Shown: positions 48,000-55,544 of the stretch, in pieces
How positions within the stretch are numbered: the stretch's first letter is position 1
Layout of the letters: each line of letters opens with the position of its first letter
Notes under the pieces: generated by a model
The model's input: only the letters and a program-made list of their open reading frames with translations
What the model was told of the DNA's origin: nothing
Database searches by the model: none
Assembly: GCF_900115675.1 (NCBI RefSeq)
Contig: NZ_FOXI01000004.1
Location: forward strand, 186,001-250,000
Origin: Halolamina pelagica
GTDB lineage: Archaea; Halobacteriota; Halobacteria; Halobacteriales; Haloferacaceae
Reading direction: 5' to 3'
DNA: 64,000 bases
Made by a program: the position numbers and the translations under genes

Positions 48000-48749
48000 A
48001 TGGAGTGTCCGACGTGTGGACAAGAACTCGATACGGAGCAGGGAATCCGAATGCATCACACGCGGGTTCACGGTGTTACCCTACCGAACAGGCAGTGCAA
48101 GGGGTGTGGAACGTGGTTCTACGATCCGAAGTCACGGCGGAAGTTCTGTGACGGGTGTAGCCCAAATGCTGGCGAACATAACGGGAACTGGAAGGGTGCG
48201 GAGGAGACTACCGACTGCGAGCGGTGTGGCTCCTCGTTCAAGTACTATCCATCCGATAAGAAGGGCGTCTACTGTCCGGAGTGTGTCGCCGATAGTGACG
48301 AATTCCTTGGAGATTCGTACACAAAGAATGCAGAACGAGTGGAAAAGGTGTGCGACCAGTGTAGTGAGACCATGAACGTGTTGCAATCGAAATTGGAAAG
48401 AGGTCACGGTCGGTTCTGTTCCCGTGAGTGTCTCGGTGACTGGCTATCGGAGAACGTCGTCGGAGAGCAACACCACCAGTGGAAGGAGGGTGAATCCTCG
48501 TACACAGGTGATTGGTGGGACGTGAGAAGCAATGCCCGGGAACGGGACAATCACGAATGCCAAGTGTGCAGTACAACCCGCGAATAGAACGGACAGAAGT
48601 TGGATGTTCACCATATCTGTCCCGTCCGCGAGTTCGATAACCCACAAGACGCACATCGGCTGGAAAACGTCGTGACACTCTGCCGTAGCTGTCACCGAAA
48701 AGTCGAAAGCGGTTCCATCCCGACACCAAATGTGTCCGGCGAACGATAA
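48000..48749 (+). pseudogene. HNH endonuclease gene interrupted by an in-frame TAG
   Basis: One frame of 250 codons runs from ATG 48000 to TAA 48747-48749 with a single in-frame TAG at 48585-48587. The N-terminal 190 residues hold several zinc-ribbon pairs (CPTCGQ, CKGCGTWF, CERCGSSF, CDQCSETM, CSREC). The HNH domain is split: CQVCSTTRE before the TAG and DVHHICPV, then CRSCHRKV, after it. So the catalytic DHH lies beyond the stop. The base composition is clearly more AT-rich than the surroundings and its promoter (atatttatc, 47964-47972) is AT-rich, so it was probably acquired, perhaps from a virus or homing-type element. It ends 34 bases before the tRNA-Gln. A sequencing error or amber readthrough is the alternative. 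Confidence 0.8.
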
Positions 48750-48783
48750 TGCTCTTGTATTCGCCGACTCAAATCACAAGTAC

Positions 48784-48886
48784 AGTTCCGTGGTGTAGTG
48801 GCCAATCATATGGGCCTTTGGACGTGTTCAGTTCAATCTGACACGAGAGAAAGCCCATGACGGCGGTTCGAATCCGCCCGGAACTA
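48784..48886 (+). tRNA. tRNA-Gln (TTG) with intron
   Basis: Acceptor AGTTCCG/CGGAACT, anticodon stem TGGGC/GCCCA, loop CTTTGG|A with anticodon TTG, T arm GGCGG-TTCGAAT-CCGCC, discriminator A. A 30-base intron (48822-48851) follows the base after the anticodon, the standard 37/38 site of archaeal introns. Removing it leaves 73 bases. Haloarchaeal tRNA-Gln(UUG) is known to carry a short intron at this site. CCA is not encoded. Confidence 0.92.
48822..48851 (+). other. tRNA-Gln intron
   Basis: Thirty bases between positions 37 and 38. gtgttcag pairs with ctgacac around a small loop, so exon and intron can form the bulge-helix-bulge recognised by the archaeal splicing endonuclease. The exact end could differ by one base. 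Confidence 0.8.
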
Positions 48887-48937
48887 TAACTTCTCCGCCA
48901 CTGTTAGCGATTCCCAGTAACACTCGCGTCAGCGCGC

Positions 48938-48947
48938 ACTCAAGTTT
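48938..48947 (+). promoter_or_regulatory. BoxA of the VOC gene
   Basis: actcaagttt is centred about 26 bases before the ATG at 48968; leaderless. Confidence 0.45.
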
Positions 48948-48967
48948 CTCCAGCGCCTACTGCATGT

Positions 48968-49957
48968 ATGGCTGACTCAACGCCCACACCGGGCATCCAC
49001 CACGTCACCTGCGTCGCCGGCGACCCGCAGCGGAACCTCGAGTTCTGGGTCGAGACGCTCGGGCTCCGGCTCGTCAAGCGCTCCATCAATCAGGACGACC
49101 CGAGCACGTACCACTTCTTCTTCGCCGACGCCGAAGGGACCCCCGGAACGAGCATGACGTTCTTCCCGTGGGAGGATCTGCCCCAGGGGAAGGTCGGCTC
49201 CGGACAGGTCGCCCGCACCGCGTTCCGCGTCCCGGAAGGGAGCCTCGACTACTGGGAGGAGCGCTTCGAGGAGTACGGCGTCGACTACGACGAGCGCGTC
49301 GACCGCTTCGGCGAGCAGGTCCTGCCGTTCCGCGACCCCGACGGGCTCCCCGTCGAACTGGTCGCCACCGAGATCGGCGATGACGACCCCACGGTGCCGT
49401 GGACGGAGTTCGTCCCGGAGTCGGCGGCGATTCGCGGGTTCCACTCGATAACGCTCTGGCTCGAGGACCCCGAACCGACCCAGGAACTGCTGGAGACGAT
49501 GGGGCTCGAACGCGTCGGCACCGAGCAGGCAGAGGGCGACACGCCGGGCGACGAGCGGACGCGCTTCGCCGCGGCCGGCCCGGTCGGGACGTACGTCGAC
49601 GTGCTGCCGACGGTGCAGGGCGGGCGCAACGGCCACGGGACCGTCCACCACGTCGCGTTCCAGACGCCGACCGACGCGGACCAGGACGCCATGCGCAAGG
49701 CCGTCCGCTCGCGCGGGCTCAACCCCACCCAGCAGATCGACCGCCACTGGTTCCGGTCGGTCTACTTCCGCGAGCACGCCGGCGTCCTGTTCGAACTCGC
49801 CACCAACGGCCCCGGCTACGACAGCGACGAACCGCTCGACGACCTCGGCGGCCGACTGGTGCTCCCCGGCCAGTTCGGGGACCACCGCGAGGAGATCGAG
49901 GCGAACCTCCCGGACGTGACGATCCCCCGTAGCGAGCGCGCCGAAGCGGACGACTGA
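48968..49957 (+). CDS. VOC-family ring-cleaving dioxygenase-like protein
   Basis: A 329-residue protein made of two glyoxalase/VOC modules. The first begins GIHHVTCVAGDPQRNLEFWV and includes FRDPDGLPVELV; the second starts GFHSITLWLEDPEPTQELLE and has TVHHVAFQTP and HAGVLFELATNGPG. Such repeats with His and Glu ligands (HHV, HSI, HHV, FEL) place an Fe(II) or Mn(II) at the active site, as in MhqO-type hydroquinone dioxygenases. The actual substrate is unknown. Stand-alone gene after tRNA-Gln. Confidence 0.87.
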   Translation: MADSTPTPGIHHVTCVAGDPQRNLEFWVETLGLRLVKRSINQDDPSTYHFFFADAEGTPGTSMTFFPWEDLPQGKVGSGQVARTAFRVPEGSLDYWEERFEEYGVDYDERVDRFGEQVLPFRDPDGLPVELVATEIGDDDPTVPWTEFVPESAAIRGFHSITLWLEDPEPTQELLETMGLERVGTEQAEGDTPGDERTRFAAAGPVGTYVDVLPTVQGGRNGHGTVHHVAFQTPTDADQDAMRKAVRSRGLNPTQQIDRHWFRSVYFREHAGVLFELATNGPGYDSDEPLDDLGGRLVLPGQFGDHREEIEANLPDVTIPRSERAEADD

Positions 49958-50061
49958 GCTGCTGCCCCCGTTCTCCCCCGCTAGCTGTCTTCCGCCAGCG
50001 GCGGCGACGCCAACCGACGGCCGTGGGGTTTCTGGTGGCAGCTACTCACCGATGGCTGGAG

Positions 50062-50082
50062 TTGAAGCAAATTTTTCTTCAA
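50062..50082. repeat. Inverted repeat before the DUF3311 gene
   Basis: ttgaag (50062-50067) and cttcaa (50077-50082) flank an A/T-rich nine-base spacer. It lies 63-83 bases before the DUF3311 ATG and about 105 bases after the VOC gene, so it could be an operator of the transporter operon or a terminator of the upstream gene. Confidence 0.4.
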
Positions 50083-50144
50083 GATACTCCGATGTTCGCC
50101 GTTCCGGTACTATTATCACGAACAGATGAGAATTCGCCTCCACA

Positions 50145-50360
50145 ATGCCGACCCGTACTGCATCGGTGGCGTGGGGCGCCGCGTTCCTCCTGCTGGCGGC
50201 GCTCTCGATCCCGTGGTTCCTCTGGAACGATTCGACCGTCGTCGCCGGCTTCCCGGTGTGGCTCTGGTGGCACATCGGCTGGATGGTGCTGGCGTCGATC
50301 GTCTTCGCCGTGTTCACCCAGCGTGGCTGGGGCGTCTGGATGGGGGGGTGGTCGGCGTGA
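50145..50360 (+). CDS. DUF3311 small membrane protein
   Basis: A 71-residue protein with two membrane helices (about 8-27 and 37-58) and a Trp-rich pattern (IPWFLWNDSTVVAGFPVWLW), as in DUF3311. Genes of this family almost always precede a sodium:solute symporter and probably form an accessory subunit. The TGA overlaps the symporter GTG. actattatc at about 50110-50118 is a likely BoxA 27-30 bases upstream. Confidence 0.88.
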   Translation: MPTRTASVAWGAAFLLLAALSIPWFLWNDSTVVAGFPVWLWWHIGWMVLASIVFAVFTQRGWGVWMGGWSA

Positions 50361-51931
50361 TCCCCTCGCCCGCGGCGACTGGCGCGCTCCAGTCGGCGGT
50401 GACGATCCAGATCGGCATCGTCGTCGCCTACCTCCTGCTCGCGCTGGGGGTCGGGCTGGTCGCCTACCGACTGACCGACCGCACCGCGGAGGACTACTAC
50501 CTCGCCTCGCGGACGCTGGGGACGGTCGTCCTGCTCTTCACGACGTTCGCCACGCTCCTGTCGGCGTTCACGTTCTTCGCCGGGCCGAACATCGCCTACG
50601 GTCTCGGCCCGGAGTGGATCCTCGTCATGGGGCTGATGGACGGGATCATCTTCGGCGTGCTCTGGTACGTCGTCGGCTACAAGCAGTGGCTCGTCGGCCG
50701 CGAGCACGGCTACGTGACGCTGGGCGAGATGCTGGGCGACCGGTTCGGCTCGCCGGTACTCCGAGCCACGGTCGCGCTCGTCTCGCTGTTCTGGCTGTTC
50801 CCGTACGTGATGCTCCAGCAGGTCGGCGCCGGCGGCGCGCTCTCGGCGCTGACCAACGGCGCCGTCCCCTACTGGGCCGGCGCGGGCCTGATCACCGTGT
50901 TCATGATCGTCTACGTCGTGCTCTCGGGGATGCGTGGGGTGGCCTGGACCGACACCCTCCAGGGCCTGTTCATGCTCACGATGGTCTGGGCGGCGTTCGT
51001 CTGGGTGCTCTCCGCCGTGGGCGGCATCGGCGCCGCGACCGACGCGGTGGCGTCGACGAACCCCGGGTTCCTCTCGCTCGGTGACGGGTCGGCGTCGCCG
51101 TCGCTGTTCGGCGGCGGCGCCTACTCGCTGCCGTGGATGCTCTCACAGGCCATCGGCATCGCCTTCGGCGTCGCGATGTTCCCGCAGGTCAATCAGCGCT
51201 TCTTCGTCGCCGACTCCGAGACGGTCCTGAAGCGCACGATGGCGCTGTGGCCAGTCGTCGTGCTCCTGCTGTTCGTCCCGGCGTTCATGCTCGGCGCGTG
51301 GGCGGCCGGCCTCGGCGTCCCGATGCCCGAGAGCGGCAACATCCTCCCCGGCCTGCTCGCGGAGTACACGCCGACGTGGTTCGCGGCGCTGGTCGTCGCC
51401 GGCGCGATGGCGGCGATGATGTCCTCCTCGGACTCGATGCTGCTCTCGGGGTCGTCGTACTTCACCCGGGACCTCTACCGCCCGTTCGTCAACGCCGACG
51501 CCAGCGAGCGCCGCGAGGACCTGATCGCCCGCGTCGGCGTCGCCGTCTTCGCGACGCTGGCGTTCGTCGCCAGCCTGTTCAACCCGCCGTCGCTGTTCGT
51601 GATCGGCGACACCGCCTTCGGCGGGTTCGCACAGCTGGCACCCCCCGTGATCGTCGCGCTCTACTGGTCGCGGACCACGCTGTCGGGGATGCTCGCGGCG
51701 ATCCTCGGCAGCCAACTGTTCTACATGGTCACGACGTTCACGCCGGCGGCGGGCGAGACGATGACCGTCTGGGGGATCGTCGTCCCCGGCGTGATGGAGA
51801 GCTTCGCGGGCTGGTCGTCGTCGGTGGTCGGGATGGTCGTCGGGCTCGTGCTGGTCGTGGGCGTCTCGGTGATCACCGATCCCTCGGTCGCCGAGCAGCC
51901 GTCGGTGCTGCAGGGCCCGACCGACGACTGA
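50357..51931 (+). CDS. Sodium:solute symporter (SSS family)
   Basis: A 524-residue transporter with about 13 membrane helices. It begins VIPSPAATGALQSAVTIQIG. Family features are RTAEDYYLASRTLG after helix one, GYVTLGEMLGDRFGSP, and the Ser-rich Na+ site region AAMMSSSDSMLLSGSSYFTR. GTG at 50357 overlaps the DUF3311 stop (GTGA), so a longer upstream frame is rejected. The solute cannot be told; DUF3311-linked members often move monocarboxylates or panthothenate-like anions. Confidence 0.9.
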   Translation: MIPSPAATGALQSAVTIQIGIVVAYLLLALGVGLVAYRLTDRTAEDYYLASRTLGTVVLLFTTFATLLSAFTFFAGPNIAYGLGPEWILVMGLMDGIIFGVLWYVVGYKQWLVGREHGYVTLGEMLGDRFGSPVLRATVALVSLFWLFPYVMLQQVGAGGALSALTNGAVPYWAGAGLITVFMIVYVVLSGMRGVAWTDTLQGLFMLTMVWAAFVWVLSAVGGIGAATDAVASTNPGFLSLGDGSASPSLFGGGAYSLPWMLSQAIGIAFGVAMFPQVNQRFFVADSETVLKRTMALWPVVVLLLFVPAFMLGAWAAGLGVPMPESGNILPGLLAEYTPTWFAALVVAGAMAAMMSSSDSMLLSGSSYFTRDLYRPFVNADASERREDLIARVGVAVFATLAFVASLFNPPSLFVIGDTAFGGFAQLAPPVIVALYWSRTTLSGMLAAILGSQLFYMVTTFTPAAGETMTVWGIVVPGVMESFAGWSSSVVGMVVGLVLVVGVSVITDPSVAEQPSVLQGPTDD

Positions 51932-51952
51932 CGCCGCCGACCGGTCCTCGTT

Positions 51953-52336
51953 TCACTCTCGCTGCCACGCTTCCCGCAGGAACACCAGCACGCCGCCGAA
52001 CATCGCGAGGTTCCCGAAGAAGGCGAGTCGGTCGCCGCTCCCGTCCCCCTCCTCCGCGTTCCAGAAGTCGTGCATCGTCGTCGTCACCACCGCGAGGAAC
52101 GTCGCCGCCGCGGCGGTCGCGAGCCGCGGGAGCCGCCAGAGCGCGATCCCCAGCCCCGCGGCGACCATCGACCCCGACGCGAGTGGGGCGAGCGTCTCGG
52201 GCATCGGCACGCCGGCGGACTCGGCGTACTCGACGGTGTCCTCCATGTCCCGGAAGTCCTCGGTGGCTTGCAGCGCGAGTCCGAGGCCGAGCGCGACGCG
52301 GCCGAGTCGCGAGAGTGAACGGTCGTCGTCCGTCAT
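51953..52336 (-). CDS. DoxX-like membrane protein
   Basis: A 127-residue membrane protein with about four helices (about 9-24, 45-65, 67-85 and 103-120). The arrangement LGRVALGLGLALQATEDFRD, then ETLAPLASGSMVAAGLGIAL, resembles DoxX/DUF6790-type quinone-related proteins. The assignment is weak. It is convergent with the symporter gene (21 bases between stops). Confidence 0.65.
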   Translation of the reverse strand: MTDDDRSLSRLGRVALGLGLALQATEDFRDMEDTVEYAESAGVPMPETLAPLASGSMVAAGLGIALWRLPRLATAAAATFLAVVTTTMHDFWNAEEGDGSGDRLAFFGNLAMFGGVLVFLREAWQRE

Positions 52337-52424
52337 GCGTGACAGTTTCCGGGCGACGACCAAAAGCGTGACTGCGGCGTCGGCGACGCCGCGCACGTGC
52401 GCTGATCGGCCGAATTCGCAGGGA

Positions 52425-53177
52425 TCAGTCGAGCTCGAACGTGATCCGCTCCTCCTTGCTGCCCTTCGTCTCCCGACCGGTGACCGTCACCGCGCCGATC
52501 TCCTCGGTGTTCGAGACGTGCGTACCCGCGCAGGCGGTGCGGTCGAACGGCTCCGAACTGTCCGGCGCGCCGCCGATCTCGACGATCCGGATCTCCGTGA
52601 TCGAGTCCGGCAGCAGCGAGAGGCGCGTTCGCTCGGGGTCGAGTTCGTCCTCCGCGGTCTCGCGATCCAGCACGTACCACTCCACGGACCGGCCCTGCTC
52701 GACCAGTTCGTTCATCCGGTCCTCGACGTGCTGGAGTTCGTCGTCGTGGAAGCGCTCGTAGGCGCAGTCGAGCGTCGCCTTGTGTGCGCGGACCTGGTTG
52801 CCGGTCGTCTCCGCGTCGTACTCCTCGAGCAGCAGCGCCGACAGCAGGTGCTGGGCCGTGTGGTAGCGCATGTGGCTGGACCGTCGCTCCCAGTCGAGTT
52901 CGCCGGTGACCGTCGACCCGGCCTCGGGGAGTTCGTCCTCGTCGACGCCCGCCCCGGGTTCGAGGTAGTGGTGGATCCCGTCGTGTTTCTGTACGTCGAC
53001 GACGTTCCAGGCGCGGCCGTCGGGGTCGGTGATGGTGCCGTGATCGGCGGGCTGGCCGCCGCCCTCGGGGTAGAAGTGGGTGCGGTCCAGTACGACGCGG
53101 TCGTCGCCGACGGTCCGCTCGACGGTCGCCTCGAACTCCCGGACGGTAGAGTCCTCGAGATAGCGCTGCTCGGTCAT
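52425..53177 (-). CDS. Alanyl-tRNA editing protein AlaX
   Basis: A 250-residue free editing domain that hydrolyses Ser-tRNA(Ala) or Gly-tRNA(Ala). The zinc site is complete: RYHTAQHLLSALL (H106-x3-H110) and CAGTHVSN (Cys-x3-His near 215-219). The N-terminal part DRTHFYPEGGGQPADHG is the typical AlaRS-like beta barrel. I chose ATG 53177; an in-frame upstream extension is low-complexity and crosses a promoter-like region. Cytosolic. Confidence 0.9.
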   Translation of the reverse strand: MTEQRYLEDSTVREFEATVERTVGDDRVVLDRTHFYPEGGGQPADHGTITDPDGRAWNVVDVQKHDGIHHYLEPGAGVDEDELPEAGSTVTGELDWERRSSHMRYHTAQHLLSALLLEEYDAETTGNQVRAHKATLDCAYERFHDDELQHVEDRMNELVEQGRSVEWYVLDRETAEDELDPERTRLSLLPDSITEIRIVEIGGAPDSSEPFDRTACAGTHVSNTEEIGAVTVTGRETKGSKEERITFELD

Positions 53178-53295
53178 ACGGCTGGGGTGCGCCCCGACGC
53201 ACCTAACGGTTCGGTCCGCAGCAAGGTTGCGGGGCGACCGATCCGGTCGATCGGCCGACGACGAGCCGAGACCGCCAGTTTCCCGGTCCCGCAAC

Positions 53296-53303
53296 GACTA
53301 AGA
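53296..53303 (+). promoter_or_regulatory. BoxA upstream of the 53328 mini-ORF
   Basis: gactaaga is 25-32 bases before an ATG at 53328 and about 70 before the HD gene ATG. The leaderless start is thus the mini-ORF, not the HD gene. Confidence 0.45.
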
Positions 53304-53327
53304 GCGGAACGGTCCTCCCTTCCGATA

Positions 53328-53384
53328 ATGAACTACGCACGCTGTACAACCGGACCTGGAGGGGGACCATGGGCGTCGAGATAA
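53328..53384 (+). CDS. Candidate 18-codon leader ORF of the HD gene
   Basis: MNYARCTTGPGGGPWASR, ending at TAA 53382-53384, which overlaps the HD gene by 16 bases. Its ATG is at leaderless distance from gactaaga. Inside it lies a strong Shine-Dalgarno-like ggaggggga (53358-53366) for the HD start at 53369, rare in this window. Translation through the mini-ORF could open or pass that site. Confidence 0.4.
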   Translation: MNYARCTTGPGGGPWASR

Positions 53385-54064
53385 GGGACGCGCCGGTCTC
53401 CGCCGAGGAGTTCGCCGCGATGGAGGAGTTCGTCCACGACTACCTCGCCGCGAGCGTCGAGAGCGAGGACGACGGCGGCCGGATGCGCTGGTACCCGTGG
53501 CACTCCGCGGACTACCGGTTCAACCACATCCGGAACGTCGTCGAGATCGCGACCCGCATCGCGGAGGCGGAGGGCGCGAACGTCCACGTCGTCCGCGTGG
53601 CCGCCGTGTTCCACGACGTGTCCAAACTCGAGGCCGAACAGGACCGCCACGCCGACGCCGGGGCCCGCGTCGCCCGCGAGTACCTCCAGAGCCGGGGGGA
53701 CTTCCCGGACTCGTTCGTCGACGAGGTCTGTGGCGTCGTCGCCGACCACTCCTACCAGGGGCCGCTCTCGGACGTGTCCCTCGAGACGCAGTGCCTGATC
53801 GAGGGCGACGTGCTGGACAAGGTCGGCGCCAACGGGACGGTCCTCATGCTGCTCCGGATGGGGTACGAGGCCCGCACCCACATGGACGCCGCGGAGATGG
53901 TCGACCGCGTGCTCGAACGCGGGAAGGAACACTGCGAGCGCGTCCAGAGCGACACCGCCGAGTCGATCGGCCACCAGCGGCTCAAGCGCGTGAAGTGGTT
54001 CCGGGAGTGGCTGGAGGAGGAGGTCGCCGGTATCAGCGAGGAGAGCCGGTCGACGGAGTTCTGA
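53369..54064 (+). CDS. HD-domain phosphohydrolase
   Basis: A 231-residue HD-fold protein. The metal ligands are H53 (RFNHIRN), H82-D83 (FHDVSK), a His in VVADHSY and an Asp in EGDVLDK. This set matches the YedJ/oxetanocin-like nucleotide phosphohydrolases (HD hydrolases). The ATG at 53369 is preceded by a Shine-Dalgarno-like ggaggggga, unlike most genes here. The substrate is not known. Convergent with the epimerase gene (21 bases between stops). Confidence 0.85.
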   Translation: MGVEIRDAPVSAEEFAAMEEFVHDYLAASVESEDDGGRMRWYPWHSADYRFNHIRNVVEIATRIAEAEGANVHVVRVAAVFHDVSKLEAEQDRHADAGARVAREYLQSRGDFPDSFVDEVCGVVADHSYQGPLSDVSLETQCLIEGDVLDKVGANGTVLMLLRMGYEARTHMDAAEMVDRVLERGKEHCERVQSDTAESIGHQRLKRVKWFREWLEEEVAGISEESRSTEF

Positions 54065-54085
54065 GCCGTCGAGACGCCGGCGGTT

Positions 54086-55078
54086 TCAGAGCGTATCGAG
54101 CACCGAGAGCACCGCCTCCTCGTTCTCGCGGCCGGGGTCGTACTCCGCGCCGTCGCGGTCGGATTCGCGGTGCTCCGCGACGGTCCGGGCCATCGCCTCG
54201 TCGAGCGGCGTCGACGCCCAGCCGAGGTCGGCCAGTTTGTTCGTGTCCAGCAGGTGCGGGTAGTCCCGGTAGAGGACGAAGTCCTCGGGCGAGAGGCCGG
54301 CCGCGCCGAGTTCGCGCTCGCCCGCGTGGACAGCCTCGACCTCGGTGTCCATCGCGTCGGCCATCAGGTCCAGCATCTCGTCGATGGTGACCGCGCGCCG
54401 GTCGCCGACGTTGTAGAACTCGCCCGGCTCACCCTCCTCGGCGACGATGCGGAGCGCGCTGGCGACGTCCTCGACGTACGCGCGGTGCCAGAGGTTCTGT
54501 CCGTCGCCCGGGACGACCACGCGGTCGTAGTTGTCCACGCGATCGAGCCAGTAGTCCATCCGCTCTGTGTAGTCGTGGGGGCCGTAGATGATGCAGGGCC
54601 GGACGGACATCGCGTTGACGCCGTCCTCGGCGGCCTCGACGACCTTCCGGTCGCCCTCGGCCTTGCGGTTGCCGTAGGTCTCGCCGGAGTCGTCGACGGC
54701 CTGCTCCTCGGTGCAGGGCCGCATCGGCGTCTCCTCCTCACGTTTGGGGATCTCCTCCTCGCCGTAGGCGTCGCCGGAGGAGATGTAGACGTAGCCGTCC
54801 ACGTCCGCGAACACGTCGGTCGCGATCGCCACGTCCGCGGGGTAGTAGGCCACGCAGTCGATGACGATGTCGGGTTCGACCGACAGTTTGGCGGCCTTCA
54901 GGTCGGTCTCGTCCCGGCGGTCGCCCTCGACGTGGTCGACGCCCTCGCGGTCCGCGAAGGGGTTGTCGTGGTTGCCGCGGTTGAAGATGGTGACGTGGTA
55001 GTCGTGATCGAGCAGTTCCTCGACGGTGTGGCGGCCGACGAACCGGGTGCCGCCGACGACGAGCGCGCTGTCGGACAT
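54086..55078 (-). CDS. NAD-dependent epimerase/dehydratase (SDR)
   Basis: A 330-residue extended SDR. The NAD loop is VVGGTRFVGRHTV (7-19), the catalytic region is SSGDAYGEEE and ETYGNRKAEGD (Tyr-x3-Lys), and PCIIYGPHDY is the family's substrate region. The C-terminus is acidic and ends LSVLDTL. Homologues act on nucleotide-sugars or reduce acyl groups, but the substrate is unknown. A longer upstream frame is not supported. Divergent gap of 150 bases to the 55228 gene. Confidence 0.85.
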   Translation of the reverse strand: MSDSALVVGGTRFVGRHTVEELLDHDYHVTIFNRGNHDNPFADREGVDHVEGDRRDETDLKAAKLSVEPDIVIDCVAYYPADVAIATDVFADVDGYVYISSGDAYGEEEIPKREEETPMRPCTEEQAVDDSGETYGNRKAEGDRKVVEAAEDGVNAMSVRPCIIYGPHDYTERMDYWLDRVDNYDRVVVPGDGQNLWHRAYVEDVASALRIVAEEGEPGEFYNVGDRRAVTIDEMLDLMADAMDTEVEAVHAGERELGAAGLSPEDFVLYRDYPHLLDTNKLADLGWASTPLDEAMARTVAEHRESDRDGAEYDPGRENEEAVLSVLDTL

Positions 55079-55199
55079 GGCCGGGCGTTCGTGGGCGAAG
55101 GGGAAAGCGTCCCGGAAGCCGGGCATCCGTTCGTTCGACCGGTTCGACACGCACGCCGTCCCCGTTCGCTTTCGGACGACGACAACCGCCGCTATTTTC

Positions 55200-55213
55200 A
55201 TGGCACGTGCCAT
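55200..55213. promoter_or_regulatory. Perfect palindrome between BoxA and the 55228 start
   Basis: atggcacgtgccat reads the same on both strands for 14 bases. It follows gctatttt (55191-55198) and ends 14 bases before the ATG at 55228, the position of an operator that would block RNA polymerase loading. A possible TF with CACGTG core; no known regulator is matched. Confidence 0.5.
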
Positions 55214-55227
55214 CAAACAACAGAGCG

Positions 55228-55530
55228 ATGACCACCTACACGCTCGTCGTCCGCGAGACGAGCAGCCACGACGGCGTCGACGCCGACGTCCTCGACGAGG
55301 ACGGGTTCATCGAGACGACCACGCAGTTCAGCTACGGCGATTACGGCGTCCACTCCGAGCGCGAGGACGACCGACCGGACCGAATCGAGGAGGAGTTCAC
55401 GGTCGAGGCGGGCAGCATCGACGTCCAACTCGAACGGAACGGCCACACGTTCGCCTTCCGCGCGCTCGCCGACGGCGAGGAGGCCGCCCGCGTCGAGATA
55501 TCGGACGCCGACTGGGACCTCCAGGCCTGA
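55228..55530 (+). CDS. Small beta-rich acidic protein of unknown function
   Basis: A 100-residue acidic soluble protein, MTTYTLVVRETSSHDGVDAD onward, with alternating polar/hydrophobic residues suggesting a beta barrel or OB-like domain (FTVEAGSIDVQLERNGHTFA). No family recognised. It lies just after a perfect 14-base palindrome in a promoter position. Start at the first ATG after the box; a GTG at 55207 lies within the palindrome and is unlikely. Confidence 0.68.
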   Translation: MTTYTLVVRETSSHDGVDADVLDEDGFIETTTQFSYGDYGVHSEREDDRPDRIEEEFTVEAGSIDVQLERNGHTFAFRALADGEEAARVEISDADWDLQA

Positions 55531-55544
55531 CGCCGGCCAACTGT

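Noticed and set aside
47930-48890. Integrated element with attachment repeats at tRNA-Gln
   Set aside because: I looked for a copy of the tRNA 3' end upstream and for an integrase; neither was visible. Only the HNH remnant remains, so an integrated element cannot be supported.
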